DNA of 38,236 nucleotides from Campylobacterota bacterium (lineage in GTDB: Bacteria > Campylobacterota > Campylobacteria > Campylobacterales > Nitratiruptoraceae), in contig JAADFB010000012.1 in assembly GCA_013153095.1 (NCBI GenBank), forward strand, positions 1-38,236, written 5' to 3'. Shown piece by piece: positions 23,398 to 31,695 of the stretch (position 1 is the stretch's first letter; each line of letters begins with the position of its first letter). The position numbers were made by a program, and so were the translations under genes. The notes under the pieces were generated by a model. The model had not been told where the DNA came from. It saw only the letters and a list, made by a program, of their open reading frames with translations, and did not search any database.

Positions 23398-24853
23398 CTA
23401 ACACTTCAAGTTTTTTTCTTATTCCATCACTTGCATCTAGAAACGCTTGAATAATTTGTGCTTCTACTAGTTTATCTTTTTGGGCATGAATATCCTCTAA
23501 AGCCGCTTCGTGTGAAAACGCTTCCCGGTAAGCTCTAGGACTTGTCATTCCTACGTAATACTCAGCTAAGGCTACTATTTGAGCGTGGATAGGAATATCT
23601 TTCCCTTTTAATCCAAACGGGTATCCACTTCCATCAAACCGCTCATGGTGATATTTCACAATAGGAGCGATGTTATAGATGTTGCTAATAGGTTCAACTA
23701 TTACACTTCCTACAATTGGGTGGTATTTGATTAGGTCTAACTCTTTTTTATTGATAGTTTTACTATCTAAAAAGCTTTCAATCTTTCCAACCATCCCTAT
23801 ATCGTGAAGCTCAGCTCCTAGAGAAATAGTATCGATAGAGTGTTCATCTAAAAATAAATTCTTAGCTACCTCAACTGCAACGATTTGTACCTTTTTGGAG
23901 TGGTTTTTAAAATAGGGGCTTTGAAGTTCTAAGGCTCTATTGGAGAGACGAAGGAAGTGGATATAATTGGTTACCATCTTACTATTTTCGTTGATATGTT
24001 CAAAATAGATTCCCGCCATATCTAAGAAAGAGCCTATCTCACTAATTTGCTCTTTTGTTAAAGGTTGAAGTGTAAAAATGTCCATAATGTATGGAGTGTT
24101 ACGGATGTAAAACCTTTTTTTATACTTTCCTTTTTTAGGGTCTTTAAACACTTTTATTTTGTTGGGTTTTTCCCTATTTAATAAGATAATCCCCGTAGTC
24201 CCTTCAACCTTAAGCAATAAAGAGATCACGAACTTTAAAAAAGTCTCCGTACCCGATTGAAATCGCATCATTGAAGAAAACACCTCTTTGGAGGCGTTAG
24301 AAACATTGGAAACGCTATACTCTTCCAGTAACAAAAACGATTTTGTATAGTAACTTAGGAATAGTCTTAAAAATCCCTCAATCTCTTCTAATTCTAACTC
24401 TTTTCTGCTAAAAGCAGCTAAAAGCGCTTGTCCATCCACCGACTCTATATAATAGACGTTAAAATTTCCTATTTTGGTATGGGGGGTAATATCTTTTCTA
24501 TAGAGTCTATTTTTTATCCCTACCTTTCCCTCATTTGAGGCAACTTCCAACACAAAAATATCCCCTCGTCGAATGTAAAGAGCGATCTCATCCAATCCAA
24601 AAATAGAGCGATTTTTGATTATAAACTCTTCAATCTCCCCAACTTTACCTTTTTTAGCTAATTCTAAAAAGGCTTTATTAAACTGCATCAGTTTATATTT
24701 TAAAAGCGCTTTATCTTTAAAAAGTTTTATAGATAAAAGAAAAAAGATAACTGCAAAAAGTAGAAAAACCCACCAAAAATTTATGGCAATAAAAAATATA
24801 ACTTCGTCTAGCTTTTCCCTGATTAGCGGGTTTTCTAAAGGGTTATTTACCAT
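23387..24853 (-). CDS. Membrane-anchored HD-GYP domain protein (cyclic-di-GMP phosphodiesterase or sensor)
   Basis: The 488-residue protein has one membrane helix (about 19-42), a cytoplasmic region that looks like two GAF-type folds (about 60-175 and 195-285) and a C-terminal HD-GYP domain (about 315-470). His350-Asp351, His378, His402-His403 and the DGSGYP signature (407-412) are intact. The usual Lys of HDxGK is Met354, and the metal-ligand Asp of the AD-x-x-D motif appears as Glu431. Active HD-GYP enzymes hydrolyse cyclic-di-GMP. Here activity may be weakened, leaving a receptor, much as PelD is a degenerate GGDEF receptor in classical Pel systems. Its start overlaps copy B by 11 bases. 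Confidence 0.82.
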   Translation of the reverse strand: MVNNPLENPLIREKLDEVIFFIAINFWWVFLLFAVIFFLLSIKLFKDKALLKYKLMQFNKAFLELAKKGKVGEIEEFIIKNRSIFGLDEIALYIRRGDIFVLEVASNEGKVGIKNRLYRKDITPHTKIGNFNVYYIESVDGQALLAAFSRKELELEEIEGFLRLFLSYYTKSFLLLEEYSVSNVSNASKEVFSSMMRFQSGTETFLKFVISLLLKVEGTTGIILLNREKPNKIKVFKDPKKGKYKKRFYIRNTPYIMDIFTLQPLTKEQISEIGSFLDMAGIYFEHINENSKMVTNYIHFLRLSNRALELQSPYFKNHSKKVQIVAVEVAKNLFLDEHSIDTISLGAELHDIGMVGKIESFLDSKTINKKELDLIKYHPIVGSVIVEPISNIYNIAPIVKYHHERFDGSGYPFGLKGKDIPIHAQIVALAEYYVGMTSPRAYREAFSHEAALEDIHAQKDKLVEAQIIQAFLDASDGIRKKLEVLDAE

Positions 24854-27020
24854 CTCTTTCCCTTTTTAATCGCTCTACATATGCACTATTATCTATTTCA
24901 TACACAGTTAAAAGTTTTGTCTTAGCATATACCCTTATATTATCGTGCGTAGAGGCGTAAATAGTTACCCACTCTTTTAATCTATTTTGAATTTCTGTCC
25001 TCCAGCGGTAATACCACTCATCTTTACCGGTGTATTTATGAGGAATATCCTCTACAAAGATATACACTTTAGGAGTGGGGATAGGTAGTTCCTGAGGTAA
25101 AGGGGAGTAATCGAGTAAGAATTCATTGGTATTAATCATAAACCCTTTTCCCAACACTTTAGAGTATTCTTGAACATAAGAGATTACTGTCCAGGTCATA
25201 GGGCGATTTTCTTTTACAATCTGGTAAAGATGGTAAGGGATTTCCGAGTATTGGACCCCGTTGATAAACCTTTTGAAAAATTCCACCTCTTTGTAATGGG
25301 GAATAAGAAAGATAGAGATAAGCAACATTATAAACACTATTACTAAAAACACTATTTTGGCTAACTCTCCTAAAAGCTTTTTTAACGGAATCCATAAAAA
25401 AAGTTTTAAGTAACACGCCACAATTACGGTAATACTTAAGTAAAGATACTCAGCTCCTCTAGAAGGGTGAACCAACTTACTTAGCCCCAAGTTTTCTGCA
25501 TAATAAACTACAAAAAAACCTAAAGGAATAAGTAAAAAACTGCTAAAGTAAAACCCCTTTTTAAAAAACCGTGCCAAAATAAAAAAAGAGATTGCCGAGA
25601 TGAGTAAAAAAAGATGCATATAGGTTAGATGGGAGATAGTAACCTCTTCAATTCCCGCTGAAACGATCTCTTTTATAGCTTGTTTAGTTCCAAAGAGACG
25701 ATCTAAAAAAGGGGCGGCAGCTCCAAAATCTTGCGGTATCCCATACTTTAAAACCGATAACATCCACCCGTTTCCCAAAATAGCAGCAAACAAGATCGCC
25801 TTTAATCCCCGTTTTAGAAGGTCTAGATTCAATTTAAAACTAACTAAAGCGTTTAAGGCGATCAAAATACTAGGAGCTATCAATGCGATCGCCCCACCCC
25901 CGTGAAAAATAAAAACTAGCATCAATGAAAGAGAGTAGTTATAAAGGTATCGGGTGTAACCTCTATCTAATGCTTTAATTAAGTAAAAGAGGTTAATTAA
26001 AAACATTGTGGAAGAGAATTCATACGCCATACCGCTAAAGTAGCGAATGTAGGGAGTCATTGAAACTTTTTCTAGATGGAGGTTAGGGTTTTCAAAATAC
26101 TCTTTAGGAATTTGGTAAAGTTTAAAGTGCCAAAACCTAATAAAATCGGGATTGCTGGTAGTTGTAATCCAAGTGGCGATATGTTCATTCCAAGGAGAGC
26201 TTAGTAAAATGGAACCGTAAATTAAAAGAGTTGCCATAGCTAAAAGAGAGGTTAGGGTAAATCTTTTCATTACAAAATAGACGCCCAAAAACAAGAAAGT
26301 GATTAACAAAAGTGGATAGATATTAAAAAGGATAATAGAATCGATATGGGTAAAGGTTTGAAGGAAAAAGATAAAAACGCTTATCCCGTAAAAATCTGCC
26401 CCTGCGGTTTTGTCATCAGCATAAAGGATATTGTCGTTTAGATTTGCTACCCATTCAAAAAATTGGCTGGTGTCGGGTAGAGGGTTTGCTAAAGAGATAA
26501 AACAGCGATAGCCTACGATGTAAACCAGATGGATAAAAATTAAACCTAAAAGAATTTTTTTAAAAAACTGGTAGTAGTTGAGGTTTTTAACATATAAAAA
26601 AAGAACGTTGTAAAGTTGTTTGCGTAGGGAGATAATTTTTTGGTAAGGATCATCTAAGAAATCGTAAACAACTATTAAAATTTTACTTTTTAGATTTAAA
26701 AGATACTCTTTTGGGTCTTGCTTGTAATAAAACTTCACAAAGGCTAATTTAGTCAAAAACAGCACTGCTAAAAAAGAGGGAAGGGTAAAAATTTTTAAAA
26801 ATACCATTAATGGGACTACTATCTCAATATATGCTAACATATACAAGATATTGGAGATGATATTCTCTATCCCTGCCCCAGCGTAGCGTTGAGGAAAAAG
26901 CCTTCTTGGAAGAAATAGGAAAAGAAGGTAGGCTATAATGAAGAGTAAGAGGGCATTTTTTATATTAAGATAGATAATTTTGTGGATAATCTCCAGATCA
27001 AGATATTCATCTTTTAACAA
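24843..27020 (-). CDS. Large polytopic membrane protein, copy B of a three-copy family
   Basis: The 725-residue protein is a close relative of the copy downstream, sharing FPQRYAGAGIENIISNILYM, RCFISLANPLPDTSQFFEW, ADDKTAGADFYG, FSGMAYEFSS, FHGGGAIALI and the C-terminal VYIFVEDIPHKY domain. About a dozen membrane helices are apparent, with a soluble C-terminus likely on the outer face. The start is TTG (27018-27020) with AGGAG six bases upstream. It lies in the middle of the minus arm, before the HD-GYP gene with an 11-base overlap. The function is unknown; a GT-C-like sugar transfer role is inference. Confidence 0.65.
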   Translation of the reverse strand: MLKDEYLDLEIIHKIIYLNIKNALLLFIIAYLLFLFLPRRLFPQRYAGAGIENIISNILYMLAYIEIVVPLMVFLKIFTLPSFLAVLFLTKLAFVKFYYKQDPKEYLLNLKSKILIVVYDFLDDPYQKIISLRKQLYNVLFLYVKNLNYYQFFKKILLGLIFIHLVYIVGYRCFISLANPLPDTSQFFEWVANLNDNILYADDKTAGADFYGISVFIFFLQTFTHIDSIILFNIYPLLLITFLFLGVYFVMKRFTLTSLLAMATLLIYGSILLSSPWNEHIATWITTTSNPDFIRFWHFKLYQIPKEYFENPNLHLEKVSMTPYIRYFSGMAYEFSSTMFLINLFYLIKALDRGYTRYLYNYSLSLMLVFIFHGGGAIALIAPSILIALNALVSFKLNLDLLKRGLKAILFAAILGNGWMLSVLKYGIPQDFGAAAPFLDRLFGTKQAIKEIVSAGIEEVTISHLTYMHLFLLISAISFFILARFFKKGFYFSSFLLIPLGFFVVYYAENLGLSKLVHPSRGAEYLYLSITVIVACYLKLFLWIPLKKLLGELAKIVFLVIVFIMLLISIFLIPHYKEVEFFKRFINGVQYSEIPYHLYQIVKENRPMTWTVISYVQEYSKVLGKGFMINTNEFLLDYSPLPQELPIPTPKVYIFVEDIPHKYTGKDEWYYRWRTEIQNRLKEWVTIYASTHDNIRVYAKTKLLTVYEIDNSAYVERLKRERDGK
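25678..25781 (-). repeat. Near-identical 104-bp block shared with copy A
   Basis: This is the partner of 22064-22167. The two blocks differ at a single base within 104, whereas sequence on both sides differs substantially. A second matching stretch of 30 identical bases lies near 26385 and 22759, in the ADFYG-encoding region. Confidence 0.85.
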
Positions 27021-27024
27021 ATTA

Positions 27025-27042
27025 AACTCCTATTACGGAGCT
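27025..27042 (-). promoter_or_regulatory. Hairpin covering the SD of copy B
   Basis: In the 31-base gap between copies C and B the minus strand can form AGCTCC / GGAGTT (one G-U pair, loop GTAATA), which hides the AGGAG that precedes the TTG start of copy B. This could make its translation depend on upstream ribosomes. Weak evidence. Confidence 0.3.
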
Positions 27043-27051
27043 TTTAGGGAT

Positions 27052-29223
27052 CTATTTAACATCGCTTTCCCTTTTTAGACGCTCAATGTACTCACTATTG
27101 TCGATCTCATAAACGCTTAAAAGTTTGGTTTTGGAATAAAGTTTTATGTTGTTATGAGTTGAAGAGTAAACCCCTATCCACTCTTTCAATCTATCTTGAA
27201 TATCTCTTCTCCATCTATAAAACCACTCCTCTCTCCCTAAATATCTGTGAGGAATATCTTCTACAAAAATATATATCTTTTTGGTAGGGATGGGTAATTC
27301 TTTCTCTTTAGGGGAATAGTTGAGTAAAAAATTGCTAGAGTTTATCATAAAACCGCGCCCTTTAACTTTAGAATACTCTTGTACGTAAGAGACTACTGTC
27401 CAGTTCATCGGTCGATTCTCTTTAACTATTGAGTAAAGTTTTAAAGGTATGTCTGAATATTGAACTCCGTTTATAAAACGCTTAAAAAAATCTGTCTCTT
27501 TATAGTGAGGGATAAAAAAAATTGAAATTATATATACTCCCACTATTGCTAATAAAAAGATAATCTCCCCAACTTTTTTAAAAACTTTTTTTAAAAAAAG
27601 CCATACCGCCTTTATATAACAACTTATAATTATAGTCACACTTAGGTAAAGATGGGTCACCCCTTTTGAAGGATGAAGCAGTTTATAAAAACCCAAATTT
27701 TGGGCAAAAAAGAGAAGAAAAAAACCTAAAGGGATAAGTAAAAAACTGCTAAAGTAAAACCCTTTTTTTAAAAATCGTGCTATAACAAAAAAAGAGATTG
27801 CAGAAGTAAGTAAAAAAAGGTGATGGTAAGTTAAATGGGAGATAGTAACCTCTTCTAATCCTAATTCTATTTTATCTGTTTCTATGTTAAGAAGGGTTTT
27901 TAAAAAAGGGATGTCTAAAAAATCGGGAAGTACTTTATACTTAAACACTGCTAAAAACCATAAATTTCCAATAAAAGTAGTTAGAAGGATAGCTTTTAAA
28001 AATTGGGGGAACTTTTTTACCTTAAAACTAACAAGGGCATTCAAAAAAATAAGAAATGTAGGAACAATTAAAGGTATACTTCCCTCTGGATGAAAGATAA
28101 AAATTAAAAGTAAAGAGAAGGTATAGTTGTAAAGGTAACGGTTATAGCCTTTGTCCAAAAACTTTATAAGATAGAAGAGATTAATTAAAAACAAAGTGGC
28201 GGAGAGTTCATAAGCCGTTCCACTAAAGAAGCGAATATAAGGATTCATAGAGATTTTTTCCAAATAGGTAGTTGGGTTTTGAAAATAAAAAGAAGGGATT
28301 TGGTAAAGTTTAAACTCCTCCCATAAGGATATAATTTCTGGGTTAGAGGTTGTAGTAATCCAAGTAGCTACATTCTCTCCAATAAAAGAGGATATAACGA
28401 CAGAACCAAAGATTAGCAGTGTTGCCATCGCTACTAAAACACTTAGGCTAAACCGTTTAATTACAAAATATACCCCTAGGAGTAGGAAGGTTATCACTAT
28501 TAACGGGTAGATGTTAAAAAGAATAATAGGATCGATGTTAGTAAAAAGTTGCAAAATAAAGATAAAAATAGCTAACCCGTAAAAAAGTTCTCCTGTAATA
28601 GCTTTGTCATCTGCATAGAGAATGTTTAAGTTTAGATCGGCTACCCACTCAAAAAAGTAACTTGTTTGGGGTAACGGATTGGCTAAGGAGATAAAACAGC
28701 GGTATCCTAAAAGATAAATTAAGTAGATAAAAATTGTGATAAGGAAGACTCTTTTCAAAAAGTAGAAGTAATTAAGATGTTGGAAATAGGAAAAAAGAGT
28801 TAAAGAGATACGTTTTTTTAGTGCTTTAAATTTTAGATAGGGTTCATCTAAAAGATCGTAGAGGAAAATAATTATTTTGTTTCCAATGTTAAAAAGATAC
28901 TCTTTGGGACTTTGATGATAATAATATTTGACAAAGAACAGTTTAGTTAATACTAACATTGCCAAAAAAGAGGGAAGGCTAAAAATCTTTAAAATTACCA
29001 TTAAGGGAACTATCAGCTCCAAATACACCAACATATACAAAATGTTGGAAATTACATTTTCTAATCCTGCTCCTGCGTAGTCTTGAGGGAAAAGTCGACG
29101 GGGAAGAAAGATAAAAAGTAAATAACTAATTATAAAGAGTAAAATTATATTTTTTAAGTTGAGAGAAAATATCTGTTGTAAAACCTCAACATCGATATAA
29201 TCTGGATATTTAGGTTTTAACAA
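27052..29223 (-). CDS. Large polytopic membrane protein, copy C of a three-copy family
   Basis: The 723-residue protein has the same layout as copies A and B: FPQDYAGAGLENVISNILYM, RCFISLANPLPQTSYFFEW, FSGTAYELSA, EEVTISHLTYHHL and the C-terminal IYIFVEDIPHRY domain. It differs where A and B agree: FHGGGAIALI becomes FHPEGSIPLI, and the conversion block is absent (here KYKVLPDFLDIPFLK). It is the first of the three in transcription order. The start is TTG at 29223, with GGAAGG nine bases upstream. Its stop lies 31 bases before copy B. The divergence suggests it is the older or functionally distinct member. Confidence 0.65.
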   Translation of the reverse strand: MLKPKYPDYIDVEVLQQIFSLNLKNIILLFIISYLLFIFLPRRLFPQDYAGAGLENVISNILYMLVYLELIVPLMVILKIFSLPSFLAMLVLTKLFFVKYYYHQSPKEYLFNIGNKIIIFLYDLLDEPYLKFKALKKRISLTLFSYFQHLNYFYFLKRVFLITIFIYLIYLLGYRCFISLANPLPQTSYFFEWVADLNLNILYADDKAITGELFYGLAIFIFILQLFTNIDPIILFNIYPLIVITFLLLGVYFVIKRFSLSVLVAMATLLIFGSVVISSFIGENVATWITTTSNPEIISLWEEFKLYQIPSFYFQNPTTYLEKISMNPYIRFFSGTAYELSATLFLINLFYLIKFLDKGYNRYLYNYTFSLLLIFIFHPEGSIPLIVPTFLIFLNALVSFKVKKFPQFLKAILLTTFIGNLWFLAVFKYKVLPDFLDIPFLKTLLNIETDKIELGLEEVTISHLTYHHLFLLTSAISFFVIARFLKKGFYFSSFLLIPLGFFLLFFAQNLGFYKLLHPSKGVTHLYLSVTIIISCYIKAVWLFLKKVFKKVGEIIFLLAIVGVYIISIFFIPHYKETDFFKRFINGVQYSDIPLKLYSIVKENRPMNWTVVSYVQEYSKVKGRGFMINSSNFLLNYSPKEKELPIPTKKIYIFVEDIPHRYLGREEWFYRWRRDIQDRLKEWIGVYSSTHNNIKLYSKTKLLSVYEIDNSEYIERLKRESDVK

Positions 29224-29229
29224 AAATAA

Positions 29230-30138
29230 CTACCTTCCCAAAAGATAAAAAAGCAGTCTCCATCTTAAAAGCTCCCCGTCATAGTACACATCTTTATACT
29301 CAAACGGAAGAAGTGTTACTACCATCCCTTCCTGATAGGGGATTTGGGTAACTAATGCTCTTCCTTTTGTATCTAAAATTAGTGGCTCTCCTAAAGCTAT
29401 CGCGTAATTTTCCATAAAGTTCTCCAGGTTTAATTTAAGTCTTTTTATATCTTTAAACTTGGAACGTTGGGTATCAATTGTAAACTCTTTGGAGGAGGGA
29501 ATGTAATTGATCACATCTAAGTTTTTGCTTTTAAAGATATATGACCTTATAGGTTTTGAGAAGAGTTTAGTATTGTTAAAGCTAGAGTTGATTAAAGAAC
29601 GGATCTTTTTAGTGGAAATCTCCCCATACCGGTTAAAAACATCATATTTTGTAGAAAAAGTTCCAAACTCCACCCATAACTTTCCCCCTTGCGCTATCCA
29701 ATCGCGTAAAATATGTTGTTCTTCTTTAGAAATGTTGTAGGAGTAAGCTATATTTTCTAAAAGGTCTTTAGAGATTTTTCTATAATCCTTTATCCATAGG
29801 GGTAGCACGTAGATAAAATCTAAACTACTAGGATCTTCTTGCAGTTTCCAAAAGTTTACATCCTTAAGATGTTTAGCTTTAAAAGAGGTATCGAGCGATT
29901 TATAAAAATCATCGCTAAACTTGCCTCTTATTTCCAAACTTGGTTTTAAAGAGATAAAAGGAAACTGCTTAAAAATCTCTTTACTATCTTGCTGTTCTAA
30001 AAAGGGGGATTTGATTTTGGCTACTTGAAGTTTTACCTCCTCAATCTTTTCAATCTTTTCATCTAACCTATCTTGTTTAGAAGCGCATCCAGTAAAAAGA
30101 AGTAGGGCGCCTAAAAAAGATAAAATTTTTTTTCTCAT
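29230..30138 (-). CDS. Predicted lipoprotein of the polysaccharide locus, GATase-like fold possible
   Basis: This is a 302-residue protein with a lipoprotein signal (lipobox FTGC, Cys18). A short coiled-coil-like segment follows (about 22-40). The middle and end contain FIYVLPLWIKDYRKI, EEQHILRDWIAQGGKLWVEFG and VVTLLPFEYKDVYYDGELLRW. The order of a hydrophobic strand, 'L-DW--QGGKLW-EFG' and a late 'LP--Y' is reminiscent of class I amidotransferase-like folds such as DUF4159, without a catalytic Cys. It lies between the PelG-like gene and copy C. It occupies the place a periplasmic lipoprotein such as PelC has in classical Pel operons, but no sequence similarity to PelC is evident. Confidence 0.55.
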   Translation of the reverse strand: MRKKILSFLGALLLFTGCASKQDRLDEKIEKIEEVKLQVAKIKSPFLEQQDSKEIFKQFPFISLKPSLEIRGKFSDDFYKSLDTSFKAKHLKDVNFWKLQEDPSSLDFIYVLPLWIKDYRKISKDLLENIAYSYNISKEEQHILRDWIAQGGKLWVEFGTFSTKYDVFNRYGEISTKKIRSLINSSFNNTKLFSKPIRSYIFKSKNLDVINYIPSSKEFTIDTQRSKFKDIKRLKLNLENFMENYAIALGEPLILDTKGRALVTQIPYQEGMVVTLLPFEYKDVYYDGELLRWRLLFYLLGR

Positions 30139-30147
30139 TTTTTTCCT

Positions 30148-31695
30148 TTAATAAGCTGAATAGTAGAAGTAATCCAGTTTTGTAAACATCTTTTTGATGT
30201 AGCGGTAAGTGATATACCAAAAAACTACGCTTCCAGCTAATAATCCAAAAACCGCAAAGAATTTTGCCAACATCTTACTTAACACTATCCCCACCGCAAA
30301 ATCTACAAGTACAGCAGTAACTATCGCCTTTACTACTACCTGCTGTCTGGAGAAAGAGAAAAGCACCAACACATTTAAGAGGGCATTGGTCAAAAAGGCG
30401 TAAGCGATAGAGGAGATAAGGTAAACAAACTGGGCGCTAGGAGTAAAGGGGAGCGTTTTTTCATCTACCGGAATTGATAAGATTAAGAGGTAGAGCGAAA
30501 CTATTGTAAGCATCGCAAATACTATAAAAATCTGATTGACAATTCTATAAAATCTTACAAAATCTCTGTTAAATTCTCTAAACTCTTTTAAAGAGTAGAA
30601 AAACACCTTATCGTTTATTCGATACAAAAACTCATACACCACCACCTCAACAAAACCCATCAATACAATTAAAACCATTAGTGCTAGATCGGTTCCGATC
30701 TCATACTCCACATCAAACCAGATAAAAAAGCCTACATCTATTCCGTTTGCGTTCCACTCAATCAGTTTATCCAACACCAAAAAGATAAAGTAAAAAAGTC
30801 CATAGATAAAAAACGGCATCAAAGTGTAAACAAACATTGAAGCCCTAGGAAGAATCTCACCTTCTGAATCTAAACGCTTTCTAAGTTTTTCCACCTTAAA
30901 GAACGCAAACGCCCCCATAATTACATCTAATAACAGCAACGCTAGAAATTGAGCATCTGGAAAATTGATATTAAAAATTTCGTGGATTATCATCACCAAA
31001 ATTAACCCAAATACAAAAAAATATAACACCTTCTCATATTCTTCAAATACATAATAGATCGCAGAGTTTAAAAATAGGATGCTAAGAAGCAAAAAGGTGG
31101 AGATAAAAACGTAAAAAAGGTAATCTTCAAACATCCCAAAAACGATATTGGCCAAATAGAAGATAAACCCTACCAAAAAGATGAGTCCAACACTCAATCT
31201 ATAGAGGAGATGCATCGTTTTAGCCGCTAAAACATACTCATTCATCTTTAGATAATACAACCCTTTACGCCCCAAAATCTGAGCAGGACCTCCCGTAATT
31301 ATCATCGCTAAAAAAGTTCCAAAAGCTATCATTGTAGCTTCTGTAACCTCTATATCCACATTTGACCAAAGGGCGTAACCAAACACAATAGTGGCTACAA
31401 TTTGAACCAGCATCGGAAGAGCAAAAGCTAATCCCTTAAGATAATTTTTTATAATTCGGCGTTTTAGAGGGGGAAGTTTCTCTTGGGAGACGATTCTTTT
31501 TACCGGATAGGTTTTTATATCTTTGTATTTATACAGCTCTTTTGCCATATCAAATACATCTTTAAACCCATACTCCTTTTTAGCATCTATATCCCTAATT
31601 CCATACACTTCAAGTAACGCTGCTATTTCCCACGCATCTAGGGGCTCTCCTCTATCCTTAGTTATCTCTAAGTAGAGCTTCTTCAGGTCTTTCAC
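30148..31695 (-). CDS. pelG: PelG-like polysaccharide flippase with N-terminal extension
   Basis: This protein of about 515 residues has a soluble N-terminal region (about 1-85) followed by about twelve membrane helices. It follows pelF directly, as PelG does in Pel operons, and the segments FGTFLAMIITGGPAQILGRK and FIYGLFYFIFLVLDKLIEW fit this MATE-like family. Classical PelG is ~456 residues and begins with a GIGFELRK-like motif that I do not see here; instead there is an acidic, helical extension. The GTG at 31695 is preferred (GAGGAAGAG upstream); an ATG at 31710 lacks an SD. It overlaps pelF by 38 bases. Confidence 0.75.
   Translation of the reverse strand: MKDLKKLYLEITKDRGEPLDAWEIAALLEVYGIRDIDAKKEYGFKDVFDMAKELYKYKDIKTYPVKRIVSQEKLPPLKRRIIKNYLKGLAFALPMLVQIVATIVFGYALWSNVDIEVTEATMIAFGTFLAMIITGGPAQILGRKGLYYLKMNEYVLAAKTMHLLYRLSVGLIFLVGFIFYLANIVFGMFEDYLFYVFISTFLLLSILFLNSAIYYVFEEYEKVLYFFVFGLILVMIIHEIFNINFPDAQFLALLLLDVIMGAFAFFKVEKLRKRLDSEGEILPRASMFVYTLMPFFIYGLFYFIFLVLDKLIEWNANGIDVGFFIWFDVEYEIGTDLALMVLIVLMGFVEVVVYEFLYRINDKVFFYSLKEFREFNRDFVRFYRIVNQIFIVFAMLTIVSLYLLILSIPVDEKTLPFTPSAQFVYLISSIAYAFLTNALLNVLVLFSFSRQQVVVKAIVTAVLVDFAVGIVLSKMLAKFFAVFGLLAGSVVFWYITYRYIKKMFTKLDYFYYSAY

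Noticed and set aside
21235-29223. Mobile element or recent transfer explaining the three paralogues
   Set aside because: No transposase, terminal inverted repeats or target duplications are seen, and base composition resembles the flanks; tandem duplication is sufficient.
29230-30138. PelC or PelA assignment for the lipoprotein
   Set aside because: Only the position and lipid anchor are similar; no PelC or PelA motifs are visible.
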